From Alsobacter sp045348435 (lineage in GTDB: Bacteria > Pseudomonadota > Alphaproteobacteria > Rhizobiales > Beijerinckiaceae): a DNA stretch of 64,000 bases. Shown here piece by piece: positions 16,689-26,700 of the stretch. The stretch spans positions 3,720,001 to 3,784,000 of the forward strand of contig NZ_CP157484.1 in assembly GCF_045348435.1 (NCBI RefSeq). Direction: 5' to 3'. A program made the translations under genes and the position numbers. How positions within the stretch are numbered: the first letter of the stretch is position 1; each line of letters begins with the position of its first letter. The notes under the pieces are model-generated. The model saw only the letters and a list, made by a program, of their open reading frames with translations, ran no database searches and was not told the DNA's origin.

Positions 16689-19600
16689 CCGCGGATGAAA
16701 TGGTGGCCAATGTCGCCCACGCCACTGCGCCTGAGCCTGGCCAGCTGGTCGAGGCTCGCCGCCGCCAATGGATCGTCTCCGAGGTCGATGGCGGTTCGGT
16801 TGCCCCCGGACTGCCCAAGCGGCATCTTGTCCGGCTGGCTTCGATCGACGAGGATGCGCTGGGTGAAGAGATCGAAGTTCTCTGGGAACTGGAGCCCGGG
16901 GCGCATGTGATTGAGCGGGCCGGACTGCCGCGCATGACCGGTCTGGACGACCCCTCAACGCTTCAGGCTTTCCTTGACGCAGTGGTTTGGGGCGCTGCGA
17001 CGAACGCGGATCGCGGCTATCTGCAGGCGCCATTCCGCAGCGGCGTCAGCATTGAGGACTACCAGCTGGATCCGCTCGTGCGCGCGATCGACATGGCGCG
17101 CACCAATCTGCTGATCGCCGACGACGTCGGCCTCGGGAAAACCATCGAGGCCGGACTCGTCGTTCAAGAGATGCTGCTGCGACACCGCGCCCGCACCGTT
17201 CTCGTGCTTTGCCCGGCCTCGTTGCAGGAAAAGTGGCGCGTCGAGATGCAGGAGAAGTTCGGACTGGAGTTCCGGATCGTCGATACGGAATACGTCAAGC
17301 GTCTGCGCCGCGAGCGAGGCCTGCATGCCAATCCGTGGACGTCTTTTCCCCGTCTCATCACGTCGATGGACTGGGCCAAGCAGGGTGAAGGCTTGCGCCT
17401 TCTGCGGGACGCATTGCCCCCGCACGTCAGCCATCCCAGGAAGTTCGACCTGCTGATAATCGACGAGGCTCACAATGTTGCCCCGACCGTCGGGCGCTAT
17501 GCTGTCGAAAGCCTCAGGACACGGCTGGTTCGTCTGGCCGCACCACATTTCCAGCACAAGCTGTTTCTCACCGCCACGCCGCACGATGGTTACACCGAAT
17601 CCTTCACCGCACTCCTCGAACTCCTCGATGATCAGCGGTTCGCGAGAAACGTCCTCCCAAGTGATCCCCAACTCGCCCGGGTGATGGTCCGTCGGCTGAA
17701 GAGCGATCTGGTCGATGCGAATGGCAAGCGCATTTACCCCGAGCGGCGGCTCGACGCGCTGCCGGTGGAGTATAGCGAAGACGAGAGGGATGCCCGGCGG
17801 CAGCTGGAAGCATACATCAAGAGCCGCGAAAGCGGTGCCGATGGAGGACGGGCCGTCGATCACTTCGTGCACCAATTGCTGCGCAAGCGCCTATCATCGT
17901 CCCCTGCGGCGTTCGCAGCCACACTGGAGCGGCATATCGCAACGATCGAAGGACGGGCGTCCAGCGAGCGCAGCCAGAAGAAATTCGATGACCGTATCCT
18001 CCGACGGGCGATAGCGAAGACGGAGGAAGACTACGCGGACGACGCCCAGCGGGACACCGCCGAGGCCGAAGCGATCGAGGAAGCCGGCAAACACGTTCGA
18101 CCACCAACCGACGAACAACGTCGCATGCTCGACCGGCTGCGCTCATGGGCCCAACAAGCGGCCCGTCGAACGGATGCCAAGGCTACCGCCGTGCTGGACT
18201 GGCTGGCCAAACACCTGAAGGAAGGTGACAGGTGGACGAACGAGCGGGTGATCCTGTTCACCGAGTACCGCGCCACTCAGCAGTGGATGCAGGAGATCCT
18301 CGCGGCCCAAGGTTTCGGGGCAGAGCGACTGGCTCTGATCTATGGCGGCATGGACCCGAAGGAACGCGAGGCCGTTAAAGCTGCGTTCCAGGCCAACCCA
18401 TCGGACTCCCCAGTGAGAATTCTGCTAGCGACCGATGCTGCCTCCGAGGGTATCGATCTCCAGAACCATTGCCATCTGATGATCCACCTAGAAATTCCAT
18501 ACAACCCGAATGTGATGGAGCAACGGAACGGCCGCATCGACCGTCATGGGCAACGAGCCAGCGAAGTCGTCATCTGGCACCCAGTGGATACCGAGGGTAG
18601 CCACGGGGACGATATCTTGCGTGCGCTTCGCAAAATGGACTCGATGCGCGCCGACATGGGTAGCGTGAACCCGGTCATCGCGCCTCAACTGCCCGACCTT
18701 CTCGAGGGTCGCCGCCGCGATCTCGACACGCGGCAAGCCGAGGCCCGGATAGAGAAATCCCGCCGCTTCGTGAAGGTCGAGCGCGATCTTCGCGAGCGCG
18801 TTGCCAAACTTCACGACCGGCTGAACGAGACTCGGCGCGAGCAGAGCTTGCTGCCCGATCATATCGAGCGAGCGGTACGCACCGCGTTGCGTCTCGCGGA
18901 CAAACCCGACTTGGAGCCCGTTTCGCTGGCTGGTGCATCGGATGGCACGGTCTTTCGAATGCCGCCGCTCTCGGGTTCCTGGTCTCAATGCCTCGAGGGG
19001 CTCGAACACCCCTATACCCAGAAGGTCCGCCCCATCACCTTCGACCATGATGTCGCCAAGGGCCGTGATGACGTCGTCCTCGTCCACCTAAACCACCGGT
19101 TGGTACAGATGAGTCTCCGGCTACTTCGCGCGGAGATCTGGGCGCGTGACGACGTGAAGAAGCTGCACCGTGTGGCAGTTCGCTCGCTTCCGGATGGGCG
19201 GATCGATGGACCGGCCGTCGTGGTTATGTCGCGGCTCGTCGTGACCGGCGGGAACCATCACCGTTTGCATGAAGAGCTCACGGAGGCCGGCGGCTATCTG
19301 CGAGATGCTGGCTTCCGGCGGGAGGAACGGGTTACGGAGATTCGCCGCTGGCTGGAGGAATCGCAACCCGCAGACCTGTCGGATGCGACGTTCGACGCCT
19401 TGCGGACGCGCTTCGACAAGCAGCGTGATTCCGTTCTGGCGGCCGTCGAGGCGCGCTCGAAGGACCGATTGCGTTTCCTCGTGAACACGATCGATACCCG
19501 GAAGCGCAAGGAGGCCGAGGACATCCGCCAAGTCCTGGACGATCTCGAACGAGCGCTGAAGACCGAGATCGCCGCGGAACAGCAACCCCTGCAACTCTCT

Positions 19601-19798
19601 CTGTTCTCCGAGGACGAACGCACTCAGCTCAAGCGCGACCGGGCGGCCCTCGAAGCACGGCTGGCCCGGATCCCGAAGGAGCGCGAGCAGGAACTGCGAG
19701 CGATCGAGGAACGGCACTCCAACGCCATCGAGCATACTTTCCCTGTGGCCGTGGTGCTGCTGGTTCCGAACTCCCTCGCGACGGAGAAGCGCGGATGA
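16679..19798 (+). CDS. drmD: DISARM SNF2-family helicase DrmD (1039 aa)
   Basis: This is a superfamily 2 SNF2-like DNA translocase. Walker A is ADDVGLGKTIEAG (about residue 146), the Walker B box LLIIDEAHN (about 258), motif III LTATPHDG, and the second RecA domain has SEGIDLQN (about 590) and NGRIDRHGQR (about 617). The C-terminal 350 residues are helical and charged (coiled-coil-like). The ATG at 16679 overlaps vsr by 10 bases, and the stop overlaps drmMI (ATGA). In class 1 DISARM, DrmD and DrmMI distinguish the locus from class 2. The order drmD-drmMI-drmA-drmB-drmC here is the expected one. Confidence 0.92.
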   Translation: MSMTADEMVANVAHATAPEPGQLVEARRRQWIVSEVDGGSVAPGLPKRHLVRLASIDEDALGEEIEVLWELEPGAHVIERAGLPRMTGLDDPSTLQAFLDAVVWGAATNADRGYLQAPFRSGVSIEDYQLDPLVRAIDMARTNLLIADDVGLGKTIEAGLVVQEMLLRHRARTVLVLCPASLQEKWRVEMQEKFGLEFRIVDTEYVKRLRRERGLHANPWTSFPRLITSMDWAKQGEGLRLLRDALPPHVSHPRKFDLLIIDEAHNVAPTVGRYAVESLRTRLVRLAAPHFQHKLFLTATPHDGYTESFTALLELLDDQRFARNVLPSDPQLARVMVRRLKSDLVDANGKRIYPERRLDALPVEYSEDERDARRQLEAYIKSRESGADGGRAVDHFVHQLLRKRLSSSPAAFAATLERHIATIEGRASSERSQKKFDDRILRRAIAKTEEDYADDAQRDTAEAEAIEEAGKHVRPPTDEQRRMLDRLRSWAQQAARRTDAKATAVLDWLAKHLKEGDRWTNERVILFTEYRATQQWMQEILAAQGFGAERLALIYGGMDPKEREAVKAAFQANPSDSPVRILLATDAASEGIDLQNHCHLMIHLEIPYNPNVMEQRNGRIDRHGQRASEVVIWHPVDTEGSHGDDILRALRKMDSMRADMGSVNPVIAPQLPDLLEGRRRDLDTRQAEARIEKSRRFVKVERDLRERVAKLHDRLNETRREQSLLPDHIERAVRTALRLADKPDLEPVSLAGASDGTVFRMPPLSGSWSQCLEGLEHPYTQKVRPITFDHDVAKGRDDVVLVHLNHRLVQMSLRLLRAEIWARDDVKKLHRVAVRSLPDGRIDGPAVVVMSRLVVTGGNHHRLHEELTEAGGYLRDAGFRREERVTEIRRWLEESQPADLSDATFDALRTRFDKQRDSVLAAVEARSKDRLRFLVNTIDTRKRKEAEDIRQVLDDLERALKTEIAAEQQPLQLSLFSEDERTQLKRDRAALEARLARIPKEREQELRAIEERHSNAIEHTFPVAVVLLVPNSLATEKRG

Positions 19799-22700
19799 GC
19801 AACGATCACGAATGGCTGAACCTCGTCGAAGTCTCCGGGCCCTTCCTGGCGGTGCCCGTACTGAGGGATGTCTTTCCGCAGGGTCTCGAAGCTCTGCCTT
19901 CCGGGCGGCCCCAGCGGCTGCGTCGAACCTATGAGGAATGGCGCGACGCGGTCGACATGGACGACCTCGACCTTTCGGCGCTGCACGCGGCCTGGATCGA
20001 CGACGTACTGCTTACTGCGCTGGAGATGGATGGCGCAGTGTTGCGCAAGGACCTGGCTCTGCCCGAGCGCCTGACGATCTCAATGCCCGAACACGGTGTT
20101 ACGATTGCTCCCGATCTGGCGGTCGTGAATCCGACGAACTCCGACGAACCACTCCTGCTCATCCACGTCTACGCGCCCGACACTGATCTCGACGCGACGC
20201 GCCGCTTCGATGGCCTCGCAATCACGCCGGCCGACCGGATGGTCGCTCTGCTCCGGGCGACGGGATGTTCCACTGGAATCGTTACGAATGGCGAGCGCTG
20301 GATGCTCGTACACGCGCCCGTCGGCGCCGTGGCAGGCTTCGCGAGCTGGTATGCGCGTCTCTGGGGTCAGGAACCGGAAACGCTTCGCGCATTCGTCAGC
20401 CTTCTGGGCGTCCGTCGTTTCTTCGGGCCCGACGAAGGCAAGCTGCCGGCGCTTTATGAGCGGTCCCTGAAGCACCAGGATGACGTCACCGAAGCGCTCG
20501 GCGAGCAGGTCCGGCGCGCCGTCGAAGTGCTCGTTCAGGCTCTCGACCGCGCCGACCAGGACCGTAATCGCGAGCTCTTGCGCGACGTAGATCCGCGAGA
20601 GCTCTACGAGGCCGGCCTGACGGTCATGATGCGGCTCGTCTTCCTGTTGGCGGCCGAGGAACGCGCCCTGCTGCTGCTCAGCGATCCGCGTTACGACTCC
20701 TTCTACGCCATCTCCAGCCTCCGGATGCAGCTGCGCGCCGATTCCGAAGAGATCCTTGAGCGTCGCCGATCCGCCTGGTCGCGGTTGCTCGCCCTGTTTC
20801 GCGGCGTATATGGCGGGATCGATCATCCGACGCTGCGGCTTCCGGCGCTCGGCGGTTCGCTGTTCGACCCGGATCGCTATCCATTTCTCGAAGGGCGGAA
20901 GAAGGGTACGAGTTGGCGGAGCGATCCGGCCGAACCCCTGCCGATCGACGACCGCACCGTTCTACTGCTGTTGGACGCGATCCAGATCTTCGAGGGGCGC
21001 ACGCTGTCCTACCGGGCGCTCGACGTTGAGCAGATCGGTCACGTCTATGAGGGTCTCCTCGAGCGCACGGTGAAGCGCGTCGACGACGTCACGCTGGAAC
21101 TCGACAGCGGCGCGAAGGCGAAGAGTCCGCGCGTCACGCTCGGCGAGATGGAGTCGGCTCGGCTTGATGGCCCAGCGAAAGTGGCCGAACTGCTCAAGGA
21201 GCGGAGCGAACGCTCGGACTCCGCCATCCGCAACGCCCTTGAGCGAGCGGCCGATGATCGTCTCGCCGCACGTCTGCTCACCGTCTGTCGTGGCGACATC
21301 GGTCTGCGTGACCGAATTCTGCCCTGCGCGCCCCTTCTGCGGACCGATCCCTGGGGCTATCCACTCGTGCACCACAAGGGCGCCTTCGTTGTCGTGCTCG
21401 GCGCCGACCGGCGCGAGAGCGGCACGCACTACACGCCCAAGAGCCTGACGGAAAAAATCGTCGAGGAAACACTGACTCCGGTCGCCTACCGCGGCCCAGC
21501 CGAAGGCAAGGCGCCCGAGGAATGGGAACTGAAGAGTGCCGAAGAACTGCTGGACCTGAAAATCTGTGACCCTGCCATGGGGTCCGGAGCCTTCCTGGTG
21601 CAGGCGTGCCGGTGGCTCTCGGATCGTCTTGTCGAGGCCTGGTCTGCTACCGAGGCGAGCGGCAAGCAGATCGACAGCGAAGGGCGCATCGTCGAAGACG
21701 CCGCCGCCGAGGGCTTCGACCCACTGTCGCAAGACGCGGAGGAACGCGCGATCGTCGCCCGTCGCCTCGTGGCGGAGCGGTGCCTCTATGGCGTAGACAA
21801 GAACCCGCTGGCGGTGGAGTTGGCCAAGCTTTCGCTCTGGCTTACAACCATGTCCAAGGGGCGGCCCTTTGGTTTCCTCGACCACAACCTGCGCAGCGGC
21901 GACAGCCTGCTCGGGCTCCACGATATTCAGCAACTGATTGAGCTCAGCATGACCCCGAAAGGGTCGAAACAGCTCAGGTTGTTCGGGCGGAGCATTCAGG
22001 CAGCGGTCGAAAAGGCCATCGAATTGCGCATACGCCTGCGATCCATCCCAATCCGAGACATCAGTGACGTGGATGCAATGGCAGCACTCGATGGCGAAAC
22101 GAGGGAAACGCTACAAGCAACATTTCAGGTAGCCGACAGGCTGGTCAAGTCTTCCATCAAACACTCAAAACAAGCGCGCGAACTCCGAGCAAAACTACAG
22201 GTTCTTGCCTCCGACGCGGATCAAATGTTCTCGAACGGTGGCAGGACTCCGCGGGAAAGAAAAGAGCATTTCTTTCATTGGCCGCTGGAATATCCTGAGG
22301 TTTTTGCCAAGGGCGAGCATGGTTTCGATGCGATAATTGGCAATCCCCCTTATGTTAATGCTGTTGTGCAGTCCGATGCTGATGAGTCTGGCGATCTGAA
22401 GAAGTTCCTAACGGTGAATTACGAGTCCGCCAAAGGAAGTTACGACCTTTACATATTGTTCTTTGAGCAAGCTATTCGCATTTGCGGAGGACTGGGAACA
22501 ATTGGATTCATTGTCCCAAACAAGATATTGAGCGCGGAGTACGCGGAGACACTTCGGGGAATATTCATAAGAGATACCGAAATACAATCTATTTCTGACT
22601 ACTCGTCAATCAAAGTCTTTTCTGCGAGCGTATATCCAGTAATCTTGGTTTTAAGGAGACAAAAGACAGATGCCGATTGCTCAATTGAGGTGATGCAAAA

Positions 22701-23487
22701 GGAGCCGCGTCGCCTAGTCGGCCAATCAGCCTTTAAAAAGGCGCCCTCATATCTTTGGGCGTTTATCTTAACAGATTTCGCAGAGCTTATTGAGACCGCA
22801 TTGCGTGATACGCGGCCGCTCGGCTCTGTTGCTACAGTTTCGGGCGCGGCTACCGTAGCAGAAGCTTATGAAATGAAGTCTGCAATAAGCGAGCTGGGCG
22901 CAGGAGAAGTGCCGCCGGGTTTCTGCAAGTTCGTCGTAAGTGGAAACATCCGACCTTTTCGCACGACATGGGATATTGCGCCCGTCCAATATCTGAAAAG
23001 TCGATTTGAAAGGCCGGTCGCTAACCTAAGCGAAATCCCGGAGGGTCGCCACGCGCAGGCGCTAAAGCCAAAAGTCATCATTTCGGGAATGGCCAAGCGC
23101 CCCGTTGCGGCTCATGACACAAATGGAGAGTACCTATCCGGGAAATCAACTGTAATAATATATGACCCCAGGGTGGAAGTAAATTTAAGCTCTCTAACTG
23201 CAATCCTGAACTCAAGACTAGGAGCTCTAATTTACTTTGGGCTATACAGCGGGCTTGCGCTCTCCGGGGGATATTTAAGATTTGGGCCCCCTCAAATCTC
23301 CGCATTCCCCATCCCCCAAAAATTGGAGCTGGAAGAGCTCGATACATGCTCATTGGATGAGATCGAAGCGACGATTTGCCGGGCGTACTCCGTGGATCTA
23401 TCGAGTGTGCGAGCAGCATTCGCAAGAAATTTTGGTGAGGCCGTTGAGACAGAAGGCGAACAAGCGGCAACAGACGACGAAGGATAA
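19795..23487 (+). CDS. drmMI: DISARM N6-adenine DNA methyltransferase DrmMI (1230 aa)
   Basis: This is a large Type IIG-like adenine methyltransferase. The N-terminal ~550 residues are a helical region also found in other restriction-linked methylases. Motif I is DPAMGSGAFLVQA (about 592), catalytic motif IV is IGNPPYVN (about 848), and the C-terminal part should carry target recognition (FPIPQKLELEEL near the end). There is no clear PD-ExK nuclease domain at the N-terminus. From about 21,950 to the stop the DNA is much AT-richer than the first 2.1 kb and codon use changes, suggesting that the recognition half was exchanged by recombination. It overlaps drmD by 4 bases. Confidence 0.9.
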   Translation: MSNDHEWLNLVEVSGPFLAVPVLRDVFPQGLEALPSGRPQRLRRTYEEWRDAVDMDDLDLSALHAAWIDDVLLTALEMDGAVLRKDLALPERLTISMPEHGVTIAPDLAVVNPTNSDEPLLLIHVYAPDTDLDATRRFDGLAITPADRMVALLRATGCSTGIVTNGERWMLVHAPVGAVAGFASWYARLWGQEPETLRAFVSLLGVRRFFGPDEGKLPALYERSLKHQDDVTEALGEQVRRAVEVLVQALDRADQDRNRELLRDVDPRELYEAGLTVMMRLVFLLAAEERALLLLSDPRYDSFYAISSLRMQLRADSEEILERRRSAWSRLLALFRGVYGGIDHPTLRLPALGGSLFDPDRYPFLEGRKKGTSWRSDPAEPLPIDDRTVLLLLDAIQIFEGRTLSYRALDVEQIGHVYEGLLERTVKRVDDVTLELDSGAKAKSPRVTLGEMESARLDGPAKVAELLKERSERSDSAIRNALERAADDRLAARLLTVCRGDIGLRDRILPCAPLLRTDPWGYPLVHHKGAFVVVLGADRRESGTHYTPKSLTEKIVEETLTPVAYRGPAEGKAPEEWELKSAEELLDLKICDPAMGSGAFLVQACRWLSDRLVEAWSATEASGKQIDSEGRIVEDAAAEGFDPLSQDAEERAIVARRLVAERCLYGVDKNPLAVELAKLSLWLTTMSKGRPFGFLDHNLRSGDSLLGLHDIQQLIELSMTPKGSKQLRLFGRSIQAAVEKAIELRIRLRSIPIRDISDVDAMAALDGETRETLQATFQVADRLVKSSIKHSKQARELRAKLQVLASDADQMFSNGGRTPRERKEHFFHWPLEYPEVFAKGEHGFDAIIGNPPYVNAVVQSDADESGDLKKFLTVNYESAKGSYDLYILFFEQAIRICGGLGTIGFIVPNKILSAEYAETLRGIFIRDTEIQSISDYSSIKVFSASVYPVILVLRRQKTDADCSIEVMQKEPRRLVGQSAFKKAPSYLWAFILTDFAELIETALRDTRPLGSVATVSGAATVAEAYEMKSAISELGAGEVPPGFCKFVVSGNIRPFRTTWDIAPVQYLKSRFERPVANLSEIPEGRHAQALKPKVIISGMAKRPVAAHDTNGEYLSGKSTVIIYDPRVEVNLSSLTAILNSRLGALIYFGLYSGLALSGGYLRFGPPQISAFPIPQKLELEELDTCSLDEIEATICRAYSVDLSSVRAAFARNFGEAVETEGEQAATDDEG

Positions 23488-23493
23488 TTGTCC

Positions 23494-23711
23494 ATGCCTA
23501 GACCGAGTAAGGATTTCTTTCTGCTTTGGCAGCGGCTTCAGTCCAAATTGGAGCGCTTCGTTCCTGGCCAAACACGTTGAACATGCTTGCATATGCCGGC
23601 AAACCTGAAAGCCAGTTGAATGGCGCGAACAACGATCTGCTGGCAAGTGGCATTGTCGAGCGTCAGGGTGAACGCCGCGGCACCCTCTATCGCATTTCCG
23701 AGAGTGATTGA
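23494..23711 (+). pseudogene. Small winged-helix-like protein between drmMI and drmA, probably frameshifted
   Basis: One frame starts at 23494 (MPRPSKDFFLLWQRLQSKLE, then RFVPGQTR) and stops at 23580. A second frame continues over the same region (LNMLAYAGKPESQLNGANND, then LLASGIVERQGERRGTLYRI) to a stop at 23711. The two joined near 23570 would give a protein of about 70 residues shaped like a small winged helix. A one-base shift separates them. The second frame could also be used alone from a TTG. It is in the DISARM transcript, five bases from drmMI, so a regulator or accessory role is plausible. Confidence 0.5.
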
Positions 23712-23713
23712 AC

Positions 23714-26700
23714 ATGACCGAGTTGATCGAGCAAGCCGCTCCCCAGCATGCCGCGTGGATGATCCGCGGCGAGCATGTCGCCAGCGGGTATGCCGTCCGG
23801 ATCGGACTTGGCCCTACTGACGAAAGCGCTGTCGCCCCCGGTGATTGGGCGGTCGTCTTAGGATCCGACGATGCCGTGTGGATCGTCGGCCGCATTCTGC
23901 GCATCCGGGCGGATGGCGATGGTCGGACCATCTATTTCGACCAGTTTCAGGCCGTGCAGCCGGCAGTCCCACTGAGTGCGCTCGGCCTCACGGCGCCGAG
24001 CGCACCGGCAACACGGCTGCCGTGGGGTGATTTCCTGCGCGTCCTTCCGTTGCTCGGCGCGGCCTCACCCGACGCGGTGCCGCTGATCCAGGATGTGATC
24101 TACGTTCGCGATCTTCTCGAGCTTTCCGTGCGGGATGACCTGCTCGGCCCCGCGGAAGGGCCGCACGAGTTGATCAAGGACATGAGCGTCCGCGATCGTT
24201 ATCTCGTCGGCAAGCTCGCGCCCCGACGGCCGGGTGACGATCAGACCGCTCAGGTGGAACCGGCTTCCGCGGCCGATGAGGCAGGCGACCTCGAGGAAGA
24301 GCGGACCGCCTCGTTGCACGAGCCGGGTGCAGAGTTCCCCAGTGCCACCGGCCGGGTGGAACCCGAAGACGACGCGCTCGACGAGATCGATACCACGAAC
24401 AACCAGTCACTGGTGCCTTCGAGCATGGGGCTGACCTTCTGCGTCGCGCCCGATGTGCAGACGTTGGCGGTAGATGCCCGTTGGGGTCGCTACGAACGCG
24501 TCCCGAATGAAGAGCATGATATCACCAAGACCCGACGAAACCGCCAGACCGGCCGAGAAGGAGAGGTGAAGGTCAGGGTCTGGCGGCGCGTCCCGTGTGG
24601 TGGTGTGGTCCCGCTGTCACTCGTCGACGGTCAGATCAAACCGTCCACTCCCGACCCCGATCAGCCCGATGTTCGTCTTCAGGGCACGGTTCGGACGAAC
24701 GCCAAGGGCGAACGACTAGTCACTCTGTTCCTCGTAAACGGACAGCTGGAGCCCGACGACAACAAGGATCGCGCATGGCTGTTCCAGCCGGAGATCACCG
24801 TCGAGGCCCCCGAAGATCACGGTGGCAGGTCGGTCTTTCGGCGTCGCCCCTCCAACGAAGTGGTGGTCGACGATCCGGAACGTGACCGTCTCGCCCTCAT
24901 CTATCGTAACCGGCTCGAGTTCGCGGTCGGACACGGAGTGTCCGTACACGCAGATACGACGCCCGAGGAGCCGACGAAGGCCCATCGCGTCAGAACCGAG
25001 ATCATCCCGCGCTACGAAGTCGCCGTCACCGAAACGCCCGGTCTCGATCCCGGGGATCGCCCAGCCATGCGGCGCATGGTCGACGAGGGCTGGCTCGACA
25101 TGACGCGGCTGGCGGAGATGGCGCCGGACGCGTTACGCGACGCCCTTTCGTGTCTCGTCGACGATTACGCCGTTTGGATCGGCGAACAGAATACCCGGCT
25201 TGGTGCGGAGATCACCGGCTTCGATGATCCGGGCAAAGACGTCATCGAGCGTTGCGAGGAGATCCTGCGCCGTCTCCGAGATGGCATGGACACTCTCTTT
25301 GCTGATCCGAAAGCGCTGGAGGCATTCCGCTTCGCCAACCGGTCCATGGCGATGCAGCGTGTCCGAAGCATCTACGCCCTAAAGCGGAGACGGAACGAGA
25401 CTGTCGACGTGGGCACGTTGGACGTGCCGAAGAACAGGTCGTGGCGCCCGTTCCAGCTGGCATTCCTGCTGCTGTCGATTCCGTCTCTGGCCGATCCCGC
25501 TCATCCGGACCGGACGAAGCCGGTCGAGGCGTTCGCTGATCTGCTCTGGTTCCCGACGGGTGGCGGCAAGACCGAGGCCTATCTCGGCGTGGCGGCTTTC
25601 GCCATGGCCATGCGCCGGCTGAAGAACGATCTGGGCGGCCTCGACGCCTCCCGCGGTCTCGCCGTCATCATGCGCTACACCCTTAGACTTCTGACGCTGC
25701 AGCAGTTCCAACGGGCGACGACGCTGCTCTGTGCGATGGAGGTAATCCGCCGCACGGACGACAAGACGTGGGGCAAGGAACCGTTCACGCTCGGCCTCTG
25801 GGTGGGCAACCGTGTGACTCCGGGGACGACGGAAGCCTCTCATCAGGCCATTGAGGCCATTCGAAACAACGACCGCAACAAGGCCGGCATTGCCTCGCCA
25901 GCACAGCTGACCAGCTGTCCGTGGTGCGGTTCGGAGATCTCCGGCGGTCGCGACATCGAGGTGGACAGGGTCGCGGGAAGAACGCTGATCCACTGCGGCG
26001 ACAAGCTCGGCGGTTGCGAATTCTCGAAAGCGAAATCGAGTGGCCAACCTCACCCGGGGCTCCCGGTGAAGGTAGTCGACGAGGAGATCTATCACCGCCC
26101 TCCGACGATGATGATCGCGACCGTCGACAAGTTCGCGATGATGGCGTGGCGCCCCGAGGTTCGAAACCTGTTCGGCCGCGTCGATCAGGAGTGCGGACGC
26201 CATGGCCTGCTCTGGCCTAGCCACGACTGTGGCACCGGACACAGGGCAAGGGGTTCGTATCCCGCCGCCAGTGTAAAGCCGGTCCGCGCCATCAGGCCGC
26301 CAGACCTCATCATCCAGGACGAGTTCCACCTCATCAGCGGTCCACTGGGCACGATGGTGGGCCTGTACGAGACGGCCGTCGACGAGTTGAGCAGCTGGGT
26401 TCTGGGCGACACGAAAGTCCGCCCCAAAGTCGTCGCCTCCACCGCGACCGTGCGGCGCGCAGATGATCAGGTACGCAATGTCTTCATGCGCCGAATCTCG
26501 GTGTTCCCGCCCACGGGATTGGACGTCGAGGATAACTTCTTCTCCGTACAGCGACCGATCGGCGAGAAACCCGGGCGGCGCTACATGGGCGTCTGTGCGC
26601 CGGGCAGCTCGCGTCCTGCGGTTCTGATCAGGACCTACACTGCATTCCTGACCGCCGCGCAGGCACTGTTCGATCGGTTCGGTCCGGTGGCCGACCCCTA

